A stretch of 64,000 nucleotides of DNA from positions 248,001-312,000 of the forward strand of contig NZ_FOQV01000001.1 in NCBI RefSeq assembly GCF_900113835.1. Direction: 5' to 3'. Position 1 is the first letter of the stretch, and each line of letters opens with the position of its first letter. The stretch comes from Allobosea sp. OK403 (GTDB lineage Bacteria > Pseudomonadota > Alphaproteobacteria > Rhizobiales > Beijerinckiaceae). The notes under the pieces were generated by a model. The model was given only the letters and a program-made list of their open reading frames with translations, ran no database searches and was not told the origin of the DNA. The position numbers and the translations under genes are program-made. Shown piece by piece: positions 35,696 to 44,373 of this stretch.

Positions 35696-36925
35696 CTATT
35701 CCTCGCTGGCGCTGCGGCCCCGGTTCAGCCAGCCCGAGGCGCGCTGCGCCAGTTTCAGCAGCATCGGCGAGCTTTTGACCCGGCGCTTGAGCGCGCGCTT
35801 GGCCCGGGCCACGCTGGCGAAGGCGCGTCCCTTCATTGTGAGCGGCAGGAAGGTGTCGACCAGTTCGTCGCGATCGTCGCAGATCGTCGTCTTGTAGCGC
35901 GCTTCGCCGACGCCGAGATCGAAGACGCTGATGCCGGCATGGCCTTTCAGCTTGATCAGATCGACCAGCAGGATCTCGCCGGGGCTGGTCTTGGCGATCT
36001 CGCTGTCCATGTCGAAGGAGGTCGCCATCCCGGAGAAGCGCTGGCCCTGTACCGCGCCGACATAGGTCGCGACCGAATGGCCCTCGACATCGAGCGAATA
36101 GAGTTCGAGCGCAGGCGCGACCGCGCCGCCCGTCGCGGCGGCGCGCTGCAGGAAGGAGCGCATCGCCGGATCGGCGAAAGGATCGGGCACGCCCATGGCC
36201 CTGAAGCGCGCGGCCTTCTGGATCAGGAAGGCGTCGATCACGCTGGCGATCTCGCCCTGGCTCTCCGCCTTGACCAGTCGCGACGCGCCGAAGCTGGCGA
36301 AGCGGTTGCGCTTGTTCTTGAGCTTCTTATGCGCGTGGCTGCTCATGGCGCGCCGCAGCGCACCGTCGGAATCGCCTGGCGTGAGCGCGAGCTTATAGGC
36401 GCCGCTCGGGCTCGGCCCGGCTGCGAGCCGGGCCGTCGGGTTCGCCACGCCCTGCCACAGCGTCGGCTGGTTGACGAAGACGAAAGCGTCGAGCCCGCCG
36501 ATCGCCGCCCCGATCTCGTCGAGCATCCGGCGCGTCGTTTCGGCATCGAGGGCTGCGGCAAAATCGGGCGCGTAGAGGCCCATATGATAATTGGCGTGCT
36601 TGCCGCCGATGAATTCGGCGAAGCGGATGCCGTTGCGGCGCATGATGACCAGCGGCAGGATCGCGATCGGCTGGGCCAGCGCGTCGCGCAGCACGGCATA
36701 GCGGAAATCCATGCCATGGGCCGCTCCGACCGTCTCGGTGAAGGGCTGCACCCAGCCATAGGCCTGATAGGGCGTCACCAGCGCATGCGCCTCCAGCGCG
36801 CGCCAATCGGCTTCGATCGCGGCGATATCGGAGGAGACCGCGAGCGAGCGCCAGGGCCGGGCGCCAAGCGCGCTGTGGTTCTCCGTGAGAGACAGGGCCG
36901 AAGGGCGTTCGGCGAGTGCGGACAT
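35696..36925 (-). CDS. GNAT/CelD (FemAB-like) acyltransferase
   Basis: 409 residues. The C-terminal half has the acetyltransferase pattern of BioF2/CelD proteins: SHAHKKLKNKRNRF, later SLDVEGHSVATYVGAVQGQR and the substrate segment GISVFDLGVGEARYK. Members are found in exopolysaccharide clusters and are thought to decorate sugars with acyl groups. ATG 36925 was chosen over a TTG at 36931. It ends 3 bp from the convergent GumC-type gene. Confidence 0.85.
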   Translation of the reverse strand: MSALAERPSALSLTENHSALGARPWRSLAVSSDIAAIEADWRALEAHALVTPYQAYGWVQPFTETVGAAHGMDFRYAVLRDALAQPIAILPLVIMRRNGIRFAEFIGGKHANYHMGLYAPDFAAALDAETTRRMLDEIGAAIGGLDAFVFVNQPTLWQGVANPTARLAAGPSPSGAYKLALTPGDSDGALRRAMSSHAHKKLKNKRNRFASFGASRLVKAESQGEIASVIDAFLIQKAARFRAMGVPDPFADPAMRSFLQRAAATGGAVAPALELYSLDVEGHSVATYVGAVQGQRFSGMATSFDMDSEIAKTSPGEILLVDLIKLKGHAGISVFDLGVGEARYKTTICDDRDELVDTFLPLTMKGRAFASVARAKRALKRRVKSSPMLLKLAQRASGWLNRGRSASEE

Positions 36926-37043
36926 GCTCAAGCGGCCTCTGCGGGCAAATGATGCGCCCTTTTAACCCGCTATTGTGAACAGTCCGGTCAAGCTCGCGTG
37001 AGCTGGCCGCGAGATCGGTGAACAGCGTTACCGAGCGGTTGCT

Positions 37044-37270
37044 AGAGCAGGATGCGAAAAAGTGGGAAGCGGTTTTTCGCAATCGATCCGGCTCTAACTC
37101 TTTGATGAGAGACGGATTCAGATTTCACACGGGATCACTTTGTGATCCCGTGTGAAATCATCCGGCTCTAGAGCATTTTCGAGCAAAGTGGACACCGGTT
37201 CGCGTGAAGACGATGCGATGAGACAAGGAAGTAGAGCATTCCCGCGATTCGGAGGAACGCGAGAATGCTC
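37044..37270 (+). repeat. Cluster of palindromes and core repeat, copy 3
   Basis: Four elements in series: a GCGAAAAA/TTTTTCGC hairpin bounded by AGAGCAGGAT/ATCCGGCTCT (37044-37095); a perfect palindrome with 18-bp arms (37121-37138, 37142-37159); the conserved core (37170-37229); and a 13-bp-arm palindrome with one mismatch (37234-37270). The last ends one base before the GAGGGA ribosome site of the deacetylase. The gap 36926-37282 holds no gene. Confidence 0.85.
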
Positions 37271-37282
37271 GAGGGATAAGCG

Positions 37283-38335
37283 ATGAACCTGCGCCACAAA
37301 GCCTTCTCGGCCGTGTTCAAGGCGATCGCGCTGACGCGCGCGGATCGCTGGGGCAGGGGCTTTGCGCAAGGCGCGGGCGTGATCCTGACTTTGCACCATG
37401 TCCGGCCGGCTTCTCCCGCGGGATTCCAGCCCAACCGCCTGCTGGAGATCACGCCGGAGTTTCTCGACCTGACCCTGACGCTGATCAGGGGCGAGGGTTA
37501 TGACGTCGTCTCGCTCGATGAGGCTGTGGCGCGCCTGACCAGCAACAGGCAGAGCCGTTTCTTCGTCGCGCTGACCTTCGACGACGGCTATCGCGACAAT
37601 CTCGACCATGCCTGGCCGGTGCTGGCGAAGCATGAGGCGCCCTGGACGCTGTTCGTGACGCCCGGCTTCGCCGACCGCAGCGCACGGCTCTGGTGGCTGG
37701 AGCTGGAGGAGGCGATCCGCGTCCTGCCGTGCATCGCGGTGGAGCTGCCCGATGGCGGCTTTGCCGCTCGCACCGAAACCGACACTGAGAAGCTGCACGC
37801 CTTCACCGCGCTCTACTGGCGTCTGCGCAAACAGCCGGAAGCGATTCTGCTCTCTGCGATTTCCGCCCTGGCGCAACAGGCGGGCGTCGATGCCGCTGCG
37901 CTCACTGAGCGCGATTGCCTGCCCTGGGAGACGCTGCGCGCTGTCTCGGGCGCGCCCGGCGTGACGATCGGTGCCCATACGCTCAGTCACCCGATGCTGG
38001 CGAAACACGAGGCCGAGGTCGCCCGCAGCGAGATCGTCGAGAGCAAGGCGCGGCTCGAGGCGGAGCTCGGCATCCCCATCCGCCATTTCGCCTACCCGGT
38101 CGGCGATCCCGGTTCGGCGGGACCCCGCGAATTCAAGATGGCGGGGAAGGCGGGGTTCGCGAGCGCCGTGACGACGCGGCCGGGCCATCTCTTCGACGCG
38201 CATGCGCACCATCTCCACGCCTTGCCGCGCGTTTCGCTCAACGGTTTGCACCAGAGCGAGGAGGCGGTGCGGGCGCTGCTCTCCGGCCTGCCGCTTCTGC
38301 TGTGGAACCGGGGACGGCGGGTGAATGTGGGGTAG
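37283..38335 (+). CDS. Polysaccharide deacetylase family protein
   Basis: 350 residues, NodB-type domain. The catalytic aspartate pair is in LTFDDGYRDN and the metal histidines in IGAHTLSHPML; IRHFAYPVGDPGSAGPREF is the third motif. It would remove N- or O-acetyl groups from exopolysaccharide or modify a lipid-linked sugar. It begins just after a palindrome cluster. A second, degenerate copy of its last 38 codons occurs at 38706-38819. Confidence 0.9.
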   Translation: MNLRHKAFSAVFKAIALTRADRWGRGFAQGAGVILTLHHVRPASPAGFQPNRLLEITPEFLDLTLTLIRGEGYDVVSLDEAVARLTSNRQSRFFVALTFDDGYRDNLDHAWPVLAKHEAPWTLFVTPGFADRSARLWWLELEEAIRVLPCIAVELPDGGFAARTETDTEKLHAFTALYWRLRKQPEAILLSAISALAQQAGVDAAALTERDCLPWETLRAVSGAPGVTIGAHTLSHPMLAKHEAEVARSEIVESKARLEAELGIPIRHFAYPVGDPGSAGPREFKMAGKAGFASAVTTRPGHLFDAHAHHLHALPRVSLNGLHQSEEAVRALLSGLPLLLWNRGRRVNVG

Positions 38336-38353
38336 CTTGGCGGGGATGATGCT

Positions 38354-38668
38354 GTGAGTGGTTATTTTTTGGGACTCGTGATCATACCGGCTGTGTTGTT
38401 CGCTGGTGGATGGCTCTTATTCTATACGAGTGAGACGACGTATCAGGTCGTTCTCGCTAAGATATTTGGGCTTTTACTGGTCGCCCCATTCCTGTTCATC
38501 GCGTCCATGTCAGCAAACATGCCTCATGTTCACGACGATCCCGCGATAGCGCCGACTTACGGCATGTTTATATTGGCCGGAATTATATTTAAATTTAATA
38601 GAAAGATCGGGATTTATTTTACAGGGATCCCGTATGCGGTGATGCTGTATTTTTACTTAAGTAGATAG
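38354..38668 (+). CDS. AT-rich orphan membrane protein
   Basis: 104 residues from GTG 38354, with about three to four hydrophobic helices (YFLGLVIIPAVLFAGGWLLF; IFGLLLVAPFLFIASM; a third at the C-terminus). The base composition and codon use (ATA, AAT, TTA) are far more AT-rich than any neighbour, which suggests recent acquisition. It sits between the deacetylase and a duplicate of the deacetylase tail. Function unknown. Confidence 0.65.
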   Translation: MSGYFLGLVIIPAVLFAGGWLLFYTSETTYQVVLAKIFGLLLVAPFLFIASMSANMPHVHDDPAIAPTYGMFILAGIIFKFNRKIGIYFTGIPYAVMLYFYLSR

Positions 38669-38705
38669 AGGCGTTCCAGCTCGCGCCGAAAATCTCGATC
38701 GGCTC

Positions 38706-38819
38706 TTGCCGCGCGTTTCGCTCAACGGTTTGCCTCAGATCTGTGAGGCGGTGCGAGGGCTACTCTCGGGTCAGCCGTTTCTGCTGTGGAACCGGGGGCG
38801 GCGGGTGAATGTGGGGTAG
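38706..38819 (+). pseudogene. Remnant of a second deacetylase 3' end
   Basis: Ungapped alignment to 38222-38335 with about 14 mismatches. In frame it reads LPRVSLNGLPQICEAV, later LLWNRGRRVNVG and a stop, nearly the deacetylase C-terminus. Nothing recognisable as the rest of a deacetylase precedes it; the AT-rich gene intervenes. Confidence 0.85.
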
Positions 38820-38850
38820 TGTGCCTCTGCTCGAAAACCAGCAGGCGCGG

Positions 38851-39004
38851 GAGCCCTCTCCTGTAAGGAGAGGGTTGGGTGAGGTGTAGGCCGTTTGACG
38901 CTTTGGCCGTGGCCTCACCGCTGCTTCGCTGTGAGGGCGTTACGCAACTGGTCCAGGGGCCGACACCTCACCCCTGCCCCTCTCCTTACAGGAGAGGGGT
39001 TCCC
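38851..39004. repeat. Long intergenic inverted repeat
   Basis: Arms of about 37 bp (38851-38887 and 38963-39004), each with CCTCTCCT and TAAGGAGAGG-type segments, around a centre that itself holds GGCCTCACCGC / GCTGTGAGGGC. No T-run. The gap 38820-39062 holds nothing else. Confidence 0.75.
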
Positions 39005-39062
39005 CGCGCCCTTTCCCTCAGTCTCGGGTGCTGCCCTCGGATCCGAGAATGACGACCGCCCT

Positions 39063-39272
39063 TCACCTCTCGTCCTTACGCTCCATCCAGCGGATCAGCG
39101 GCAGAAGCGGCAGGACCCAGGCGAGGCCGAGCGCGATATAGGCGATCGTCTGCACCAGCTTCGGCGCCTCGGTGATGCGGCCCTGCGCCAGCGCCATGGC
39201 GACGAGTGCGTAGACGCAGACGAAGACGAGGATCGCGACGGTGCCGATCAGCTTTCGGTGGCTCTGGGTCAT
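39063..39272 (-). CDS. DUF2842 family membrane protein
   Basis: 69 residues from ATG 39272, two membrane helices (KLIGTVAILVFVCVYALVAM and IAYIALGLAWVLPLLPLIRW). This small family is typical of alphaproteobacteria and often lies next to ctaA or cytochrome genes, as here. Role unknown; a link to cytochrome oxidase biogenesis is only suggested by position. Confidence 0.8.
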   Translation of the reverse strand: MTQSHRKLIGTVAILVFVCVYALVAMALAQGRITEAPKLVQTIAYIALGLAWVLPLLPLIRWMERKDER

Positions 39273-39378
39273 GCTTCGTCTCCGGCCGCGCACACCGTCG
39301 GCTGCGGCAATGCGGGCGTTGTCGGGTCTATCTTGCGGGTCTATCTGTCACCCGCGCGCCTGATTGTGAAGCGCGGCA

Positions 39379-40488
39379 TTGACGAGCGAAGGCGCAACTT
39401 CCGTGACGATCGCCCTGGACCAGCCTGTTTCCGAGACCCGCAGCGATACAAGCTTTGCTGGCATCCGCCGTTGGCTCTGGATCGTCGCCGCGCTCGTCTT
39501 TGTCATGGTCATCGTCGGCGGCGCGACGCGGTTGACGGGCTCGGGCCTCTCGATCACCGAATGGAAGCCGATCACCGGCGCATTGCCGCCGCTCTCGCAG
39601 GCCGCCTGGGCGGCCGAGTTCGAGAAATATCGCGCGAGCCCCCAATACCAGCTCCTCAATGCCGGCATGGCGATCGGTGAGTTCAAGTTCATCTATTGGT
39701 GGGAATGGGGCCACCGCCAGCTTGGCCGCTTCATCGGACTGGTCTATCTCGCCGGTTTCCTGGTCGTGGCGCTGCGCCGCCTGCTGCCCTGGCGGCGGAC
39801 GTTCACCCTCTTCGGCATGGGCCTGCTGCTGGGCCTGCAAGGGGCAATCGGCTGGATCATGGTGGCTTCGGGGTTGGAGCCCGGCATGGTCGCCGTCGCG
39901 CCGGTGAAACTGACGCTGCATCTCACCTTCGCCGGGTTGTTCTTCGCCTCGGTCATCGCTTTTGCGACCTCATTGACACCGCTGCGGCGCGTCGAGCCGG
40001 CGCGGGCGCGCGCTGTGGCCTGGCTGCTCCTGGCGCTGCTCTTCCTGCAGATCGCGCTCGGCGGGCTTGTGGCTGGGGCGCGGGCGGGCTTCACCCTCAA
40101 CACCTGGCCGTTGATGGACGGCGCGCTCGTGCCGCCGGCCTCGATGCTGTTCGCGCAGAACCCGTTCTGGGAGAATTTCGTCGACAATGTCGCCCTGGTG
40201 CAGTTCAACCACCGCCTCGGCGCCTATCTCCTGCTCGCGGTCGCGCTCTGGCACATGCTCTGGCTGCGCCGCGTCATGCCGGGCTCGGGCGCGGCCAAGC
40301 GCGCCACCGCAATCACGGGCCTCGTCCTGGCGCAATCGGCGCTCGGCATCGTGACCTTGCTGCTCGTCGTGCCGCTCTGGGCGGGGCTGGCGCATCAGGC
40401 GCTCGGCTTCACTGTGCTCGCCATGGGCGTGGTGCATCTGACGCGGACGGAGGGGGCTGCGCGCGCCGTGTCGTCATTGCGAGCGTAG
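39379..40488 (+). CDS. ctaA: Heme A synthase
   Basis: 369 residues, eight helices. The heme-ligand histidines appear in WWEWGHRQLGR, KLTLHLTFA, VQFNHRLGAY and GLAHQALGF, in the two-fold arrangement of CtaA/Cox15. It oxidises heme O to heme A for cytochrome c oxidase. The start is TTG 39379; GTG 39403 is an alternative. The last codons (VSSLRA and the stop) lie inside an intergenic repeat beginning at 40472. Confidence 0.95.
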   Translation: MTSEGATSVTIALDQPVSETRSDTSFAGIRRWLWIVAALVFVMVIVGGATRLTGSGLSITEWKPITGALPPLSQAAWAAEFEKYRASPQYQLLNAGMAIGEFKFIYWWEWGHRQLGRFIGLVYLAGFLVVALRRLLPWRRTFTLFGMGLLLGLQGAIGWIMVASGLEPGMVAVAPVKLTLHLTFAGLFFASVIAFATSLTPLRRVEPARARAVAWLLLALLFLQIALGGLVAGARAGFTLNTWPLMDGALVPPASMLFAQNPFWENFVDNVALVQFNHRLGAYLLLAVALWHMLWLRRVMPGSGAAKRATAITGLVLAQSALGIVTLLLVVPLWAGLAHQALGFTVLAMGVVHLTRTEGAARAVSSLRA

Positions 40489-40560
40489 CGAAGCAATCCA
40501 GGAGCGGCAGCGCTCGACGCCCTCCTGGATTGCTTCGTCGCTATGCTCCTCGCAATGACG
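40472..40560. repeat. Intergenic inverted repeat between ctaA and metY
   Basis: CGTCATTGCGAG (40472-40483) and CTCGCAATGACG (40549-40560) are perfectly complementary, and GAAGCAATCCAGGAG / CTCCTGGATTGCTTC lie within. It supplies the ctaA stop codon and ends one base short of the convergent metY stop, so it could serve both transcripts. Confidence 0.88.
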
Positions 40561-40561
40561 G

Positions 40562-41839
40562 TTAGGCCAGCGCCTGATCGAGATCGTCGATCAGATCGGC
40601 GACATCCTCCAGCCCGATCGAGAGCCGCACCACCTCCGGTCCGGCGCCGGACGCCGTCTTCTGCGCGTCGGTGAGCTGGCGGTGGGTGGTCGAGGCCGGG
40701 TGGATCACCAGCGAGCGGGTGTCGCCGATATTGGCGAGATGCGAGAACAGCTTGAGGTCCGTGACCAGCTTGACGCCGGCCTCGTAGCCGCCCTTGAGGC
40801 CGATGGTCATGACCGCGCCGCCGCCCTTGGGCGAGTAGCGCTGGGCGAGCTCGTAATATTTATTGCCGGGCAGGCTGGCATAGCTGACCCATTCCACTGC
40901 CGGATGGCTCGACAGGTGTTTGGCGACCGCCAGCGCGTTCTCGCAATGGCGCTGCATGCGCAGCGGCAGGGTCTCGATGCCGGTCAGGATCAGGAAGGCG
41001 TTGAAGGGCGAGAGCGCCGGACCCATGTCGCGCAGGCCGAGCACACGGGTTGCGATGGCGAAGGCGAAATTACCGAAGGTCTCGCCCAGCACCATGCCGT
41101 TATACTCCGGCCGGGGCTTGGACAGCATCGGGTATCGGTCGTCGCCGACCCAGTTGAACGAGCCGCCATCGACGATGATGCCGCCGACGGAATTACCGTG
41201 CCCGCCGAGGAACTTGGTGGCGGAGTGCACGACGATGTCGGCGCCATGCTCGAAGGGGCGGATCAGATAGGGGCTCGCCATCGTGTTGTCGACGATCAGC
41301 GGGATGTTGTGCTTTTTGGCGATGGCCGCGATGCCGGCGATGTCGACCACGACGCCGCCGGGATTGGCGATCGATTCGATGAAGATCGCCTTGGTCTTGG
41401 GCGTCACCGCCGCGGCAAAGCTCTCAAGATCGTCGGAATCGGCCCAGATCACGCCCCAGCCGAAGTTCTTGTAGGAGTGGTTGAACTGGTTGATCGAGCC
41501 GCCATAGAGCTTCTTGGCGGCGACGAACTCGTCGCCGGGCTGCAGCAGCGCGTGGAAGGTCAGGAACTCGGCGGCATGGCCCGAGGCGACGGCGAGTGCC
41601 GCCGTGCCGCCTTCGAGCGCAGCCACGCGCTCCTCCAGCACTGCATTGGTCGGGTTGCCGATGCGGCTGTAGATATTGCCGAAGGCCTGCAGACCGAAGA
41701 GCGAGGCGGCGTGGTCGACATCGTCGAAGACGAAGCTGGTGGTCTGGTAGATTGGCGTGGCGCGCGCGCCGGTGGCTGCGTCAGGGGCCGCGCCCGCATG
41801 GATGGCAAGCGTGTGGAAACCCGGTGCGCGGTCGGTCAT
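40562..41839 (-). CDS. metY: O-acetylhomoserine aminocarboxypropyltransferase
   Basis: 425 residues, Cys/Met-metabolism PLP enzyme. Motifs: PIYQTTSFVFDDVDHAASLF at the start, RIGNPTNAVLEERVAALEGG, and the PLP lysine in VHSATKFLGGHGNSVGG. The length and NWVGDD insertion fit O-acetylhomoserine sulfhydrylase rather than cystathionine synthase. It makes homocysteine from O-acetylhomoserine and sulfide. No SAM riboswitch was found upstream. Confidence 0.94.
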   Translation of the reverse strand: MTDRAPGFHTLAIHAGAAPDAATGARATPIYQTTSFVFDDVDHAASLFGLQAFGNIYSRIGNPTNAVLEERVAALEGGTAALAVASGHAAEFLTFHALLQPGDEFVAAKKLYGGSINQFNHSYKNFGWGVIWADSDDLESFAAAVTPKTKAIFIESIANPGGVVVDIAGIAAIAKKHNIPLIVDNTMASPYLIRPFEHGADIVVHSATKFLGGHGNSVGGIIVDGGSFNWVGDDRYPMLSKPRPEYNGMVLGETFGNFAFAIATRVLGLRDMGPALSPFNAFLILTGIETLPLRMQRHCENALAVAKHLSSHPAVEWVSYASLPGNKYYELAQRYSPKGGGAVMTIGLKGGYEAGVKLVTDLKLFSHLANIGDTRSLVIHPASTTHRQLTDAQKTASGAGPEVVRLSIGLEDVADLIDDLDQALA

Positions 41840-41926
41840 GGCGTGCTCCCTGAAAACTTCTGAATTCGAGACGATGCGTTCGTTTTAAAGAACGGTCGCG
41901 ATGGCGTCAATTCAGGGGCCAGGTGC

Positions 41927-43159
41927 TCAGGGGCGGGCTGCGAGCTGCGGCCCGATATGCTCGGGCCGGATGCCGAGGCCGACGATGCGCGCCGGGATGC
42001 GGCGCAACATCGGGAACCAACCGAACAGCTTGACGAGGAAGGGCGGCCCGAGCGGCGCATCGCTGTCGGCGCGCGCCAGGAGCGGCGAGATGATGCGGTT
42101 TTGCGCCAGGACCTGGATGCGTTGCGTCGCCCTGGTCGGGAACTCCCGGCGCTCCTGCACGGCTGCGAGATCGGCATCGGTGAGCCGCTTCTCGCGCAAG
42201 GGCGCGGCGAGGCGATTGGCCGCCGCAACCGCGTCCTGCACCGCGAGATTGACCCCAACGCCGCCGATCGGCGACATCGCATGCGCTGCGTCGCCGATGC
42301 AGATGAGGCCGGGGCGCCACCATCTCTCGAGCCGGTCGACGGCGACCGTCAGCAGCTTGACGTCGTTCCAGTTCGTGATCGTCTCGATCCGGTCGGCGAA
42401 CCAGGGCGCCAGCGCCACGATTGTCTCGCGGAAGGCCGGCAGCCCTGCTGCGCGCAGATCCTCGAGCTTGCCCTTGGGAATGACGAAGGCGCATTGCCAG
42501 TAATCGCCCCGGTCCAGCGTGACGAGCAGGCGGCCATTGGCGACCTGGCCGCCGGTCTGGCCGGGGTCGCTTGCCTCGCGCGGCAGCCTGAACCAGAGGA
42601 CGTCCATCGGTGCGCCGATGTCGAGGCTTTTCAGGCCGGACGCCGCCCGGATATCGGAATGGCGCCCATCGGCCGCAACGACGAGATCGGCGCGGATGCT
42701 GAGCGGGCCGCCATCGGCCGTGCCGGTGAGGCCGGTGATCCGGCCGTCCTCCTCGATCAACCCCTCGGCCTTCGCAGTCATCAGCAAGGTGAAGCGCGCC
42801 TGCTCGCGGCCCCTGTCGGCCAGGAAGTCGAGGAAATCCCATTGCGGCATCATCGCGACATAAGGAGCCACGACCGGCAGATGCGTGAAATCGACGAACT
42901 GAATGGTCTCGTCGCCGAAGCGGATGGCGAGCTCGCGGGTCTTGGTGTGCGGCAGCTTGAGGAAATCCTCGAGCAGGCCGAGCTCGTGCATCACTTGCAG
43001 CGTCGAGGGGTGGATGGTGTCGCCGCGGAAATCGCGCAGGAAATCGGCATGCTTTTCCAGCACGACGACATCGACGCCGGCACGCGCCAGCAGGAAGCCG
43101 AGCATCATCCCGGCCGGGCCGCCGCCGGCGATGCAGCAGGTGGTGGAGAGCTCGCGCAT
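41927..43159 (-). CDS. FAD-dependent monooxygenase (UbiH/PHBH-like)
   Basis: 410 residues. The FAD site CCIAGGGPAGMMLGFLLARAG, the DG motif VVAADGRHSDIRAASG and the second FAD motif CIGDAAHAMSPIGGVGVNLA place it in the class A flavin hydroxylases. ATG 43159 follows GGAGG. The aromatic substrate is not assignable. It stands alone, divergent from nothing obvious, with an inverted repeat upstream. Confidence 0.9.
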   Translation of the reverse strand: MRELSTTCCIAGGGPAGMMLGFLLARAGVDVVVLEKHADFLRDFRGDTIHPSTLQVMHELGLLEDFLKLPHTKTRELAIRFGDETIQFVDFTHLPVVAPYVAMMPQWDFLDFLADRGREQARFTLLMTAKAEGLIEEDGRITGLTGTADGGPLSIRADLVVAADGRHSDIRAASGLKSLDIGAPMDVLWFRLPREASDPGQTGGQVANGRLLVTLDRGDYWQCAFVIPKGKLEDLRAAGLPAFRETIVALAPWFADRIETITNWNDVKLLTVAVDRLERWWRPGLICIGDAAHAMSPIGGVGVNLAVQDAVAAANRLAAPLREKRLTDADLAAVQERREFPTRATQRIQVLAQNRIISPLLARADSDAPLGPPFLVKLFGWFPMLRRIPARIVGLGIRPEHIGPQLAARP

Positions 43160-43201
43160 CGCATCGCCTCCGCGGTCCAACCTTCGGCACTTAAACGCAA
43201 G

Positions 43202-43316
43202 GTCATCCCGGGCGAAGCGAAGCGCAGACCCGGGATCCATTCCTGAGCCTCAGCCAATGAATGCTCCGGAATGGATCCCGGATCGGCGCGGCTTTCAGCC
43301 GCTTGTCCGGGATGAC
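43202..43316. repeat. Intergenic inverted repeat (GTCATCCCGG family), copy 1
   Basis: Arms begin GTCATCCCGG and end CCGGGATGAC, with inner GGATCCATTCC / GGAATGGATCC. A second copy is at 57150-57262 with the same internal order, including GATCGGCGCGGCT. Confidence 0.9.
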
Positions 43317-43346
43317 CCGGTGGTTACAAGCAAAATCACCATGGCC

Positions 43347-43877
43347 TCACGTCCCCGGCCGATGGATCGTCAGCTTCTGAAAACCCTTGCCGGCGAGCAC
43401 CGGCTTCTTCGAGGAGAGTATCCGCGAATTGACGCCCTGCCAGCCGATCTCGCCGGAGAGCCGGCCATATTCGATCTTGGGGCAGCGATTCATGATCACG
43501 GTGACGCCCTTTGCCTCGGCCCGCGCGGCGGCCTCGTCATTGCGCACCGAAAGCTGCATCCAGATCACCTTGGGCAGAGGATCGAGCGTCAGAGCCTCGT
43601 CGGTGATCGGTCCGGCTGCTTCCGAATTGCGGAAGATCTCGACCATGTCGATCGCTCCGGGGACGTCCTTGAGTGAGCCATAGACGGTCTTGCCCAGCAG
43701 CGTCTGTCCAGCGAGCCCCGGATTGACGGGGATCACGTCATAGCCGCGATCGAGCAGGTATTTCGTCACGATCCAGCTCGGACGCGCCTCATTGCTGGAG
43801 GCTCCCACCAGCGCGATGCGCTTCACGCTCTTGAGGATGTCGCGGATCAGGCTGTCGGGGTAGGCGTCGTGAGGCAT
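43347..43877 (-). CDS. CoA-binding protein (YccU-like)
   Basis: 176 residues, a single Rossmann-like CoA-binding domain: SVKRIALVGASSNEARPSWI, YDVIPVNPGLAGQTLLG and GVTVIMNRCPKIEYGRL near the end. YccU-family proteins bind CoA but their reaction is unknown. ATG 43877 starts the domain; the open frame extends upstream into divergent promoter DNA. Confidence 0.88.
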   Translation of the reverse strand: MPHDAYPDSLIRDILKSVKRIALVGASSNEARPSWIVTKYLLDRGYDVIPVNPGLAGQTLLGKTVYGSLKDVPGAIDMVEIFRNSEAAGPITDEALTLDPLPKVIWMQLSVRNDEAAARAEAKGVTVIMNRCPKIEYGRLSGEIGWQGVNSRILSSKKPVLAGKGFQKLTIHRPGT

Positions 43878-44071
43878 GAAGCTGATCCGGCAAGAGGGCG
43901 AGGTGGTTCTACACCTGCGCTGGCGGAGCGTCGATCTCGAAGCACGAGCGGCGCTCCCAGCGGTAAACCTGCTGGAAACGACAGATTCGGCTGCGGAACC
44001 TTGCCGCAGCGGCTGGAGCCGCAAGCGGGTCGTGCTAAATCCTCAAACTCGAACCGCCGTTTCGGAACTCC

Positions 44072-44353
44072 ATGCGCGTCCTGCTCGTCCTGATCGCCTT
44101 CGGCATGATTGCCGTGCCCGCTCTGCTTGCGCTGTCGCGCGAGGATGCATCGCGCGGCCGGCGCATCGGCAGCGCGCTGGTGATCTTTCTGGCGCCGGCC
44201 ATCGCGCTCGGGATGATCCATGGCGTGCCGGAGCTCAATGGCCGAGCGCTGGACTATCCGATCGCCTGGACGACGCTGCGGCTGGTGCTTTCCGCGCTCG
44301 CGCTGATCCTGCCCTGGTGCCTCTATGTCTGGCTTGCCGGCCCGCGCCGCTGA
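44072..44353 (+). CDS. Small three-helix membrane protein
   Basis: 93 residues: helices at MRVLLVLIAFGMIAVPALLA, GSALVIFLAPAIALGMIH and LRLVLSALALILPWCLYVWL, with a basic loop between. No family recognised. It precedes the ureohydrolase gene by 20 nt and may be co-transcribed with it. Confidence 0.65.
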   Translation: MRVLLVLIAFGMIAVPALLALSREDASRGRRIGSALVIFLAPAIALGMIHGVPELNGRALDYPIAWTTLRLVLSALALILPWCLYVWLAGPRR

Positions 44354-44373
44354 GCCCTTTCGAGATCGCTGAC

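Noticed and set aside
41840-41926. A SAM-II or other SAM riboswitch before metY
   Set aside because: No conserved core or pseudoknot pattern could be found in the short leader.
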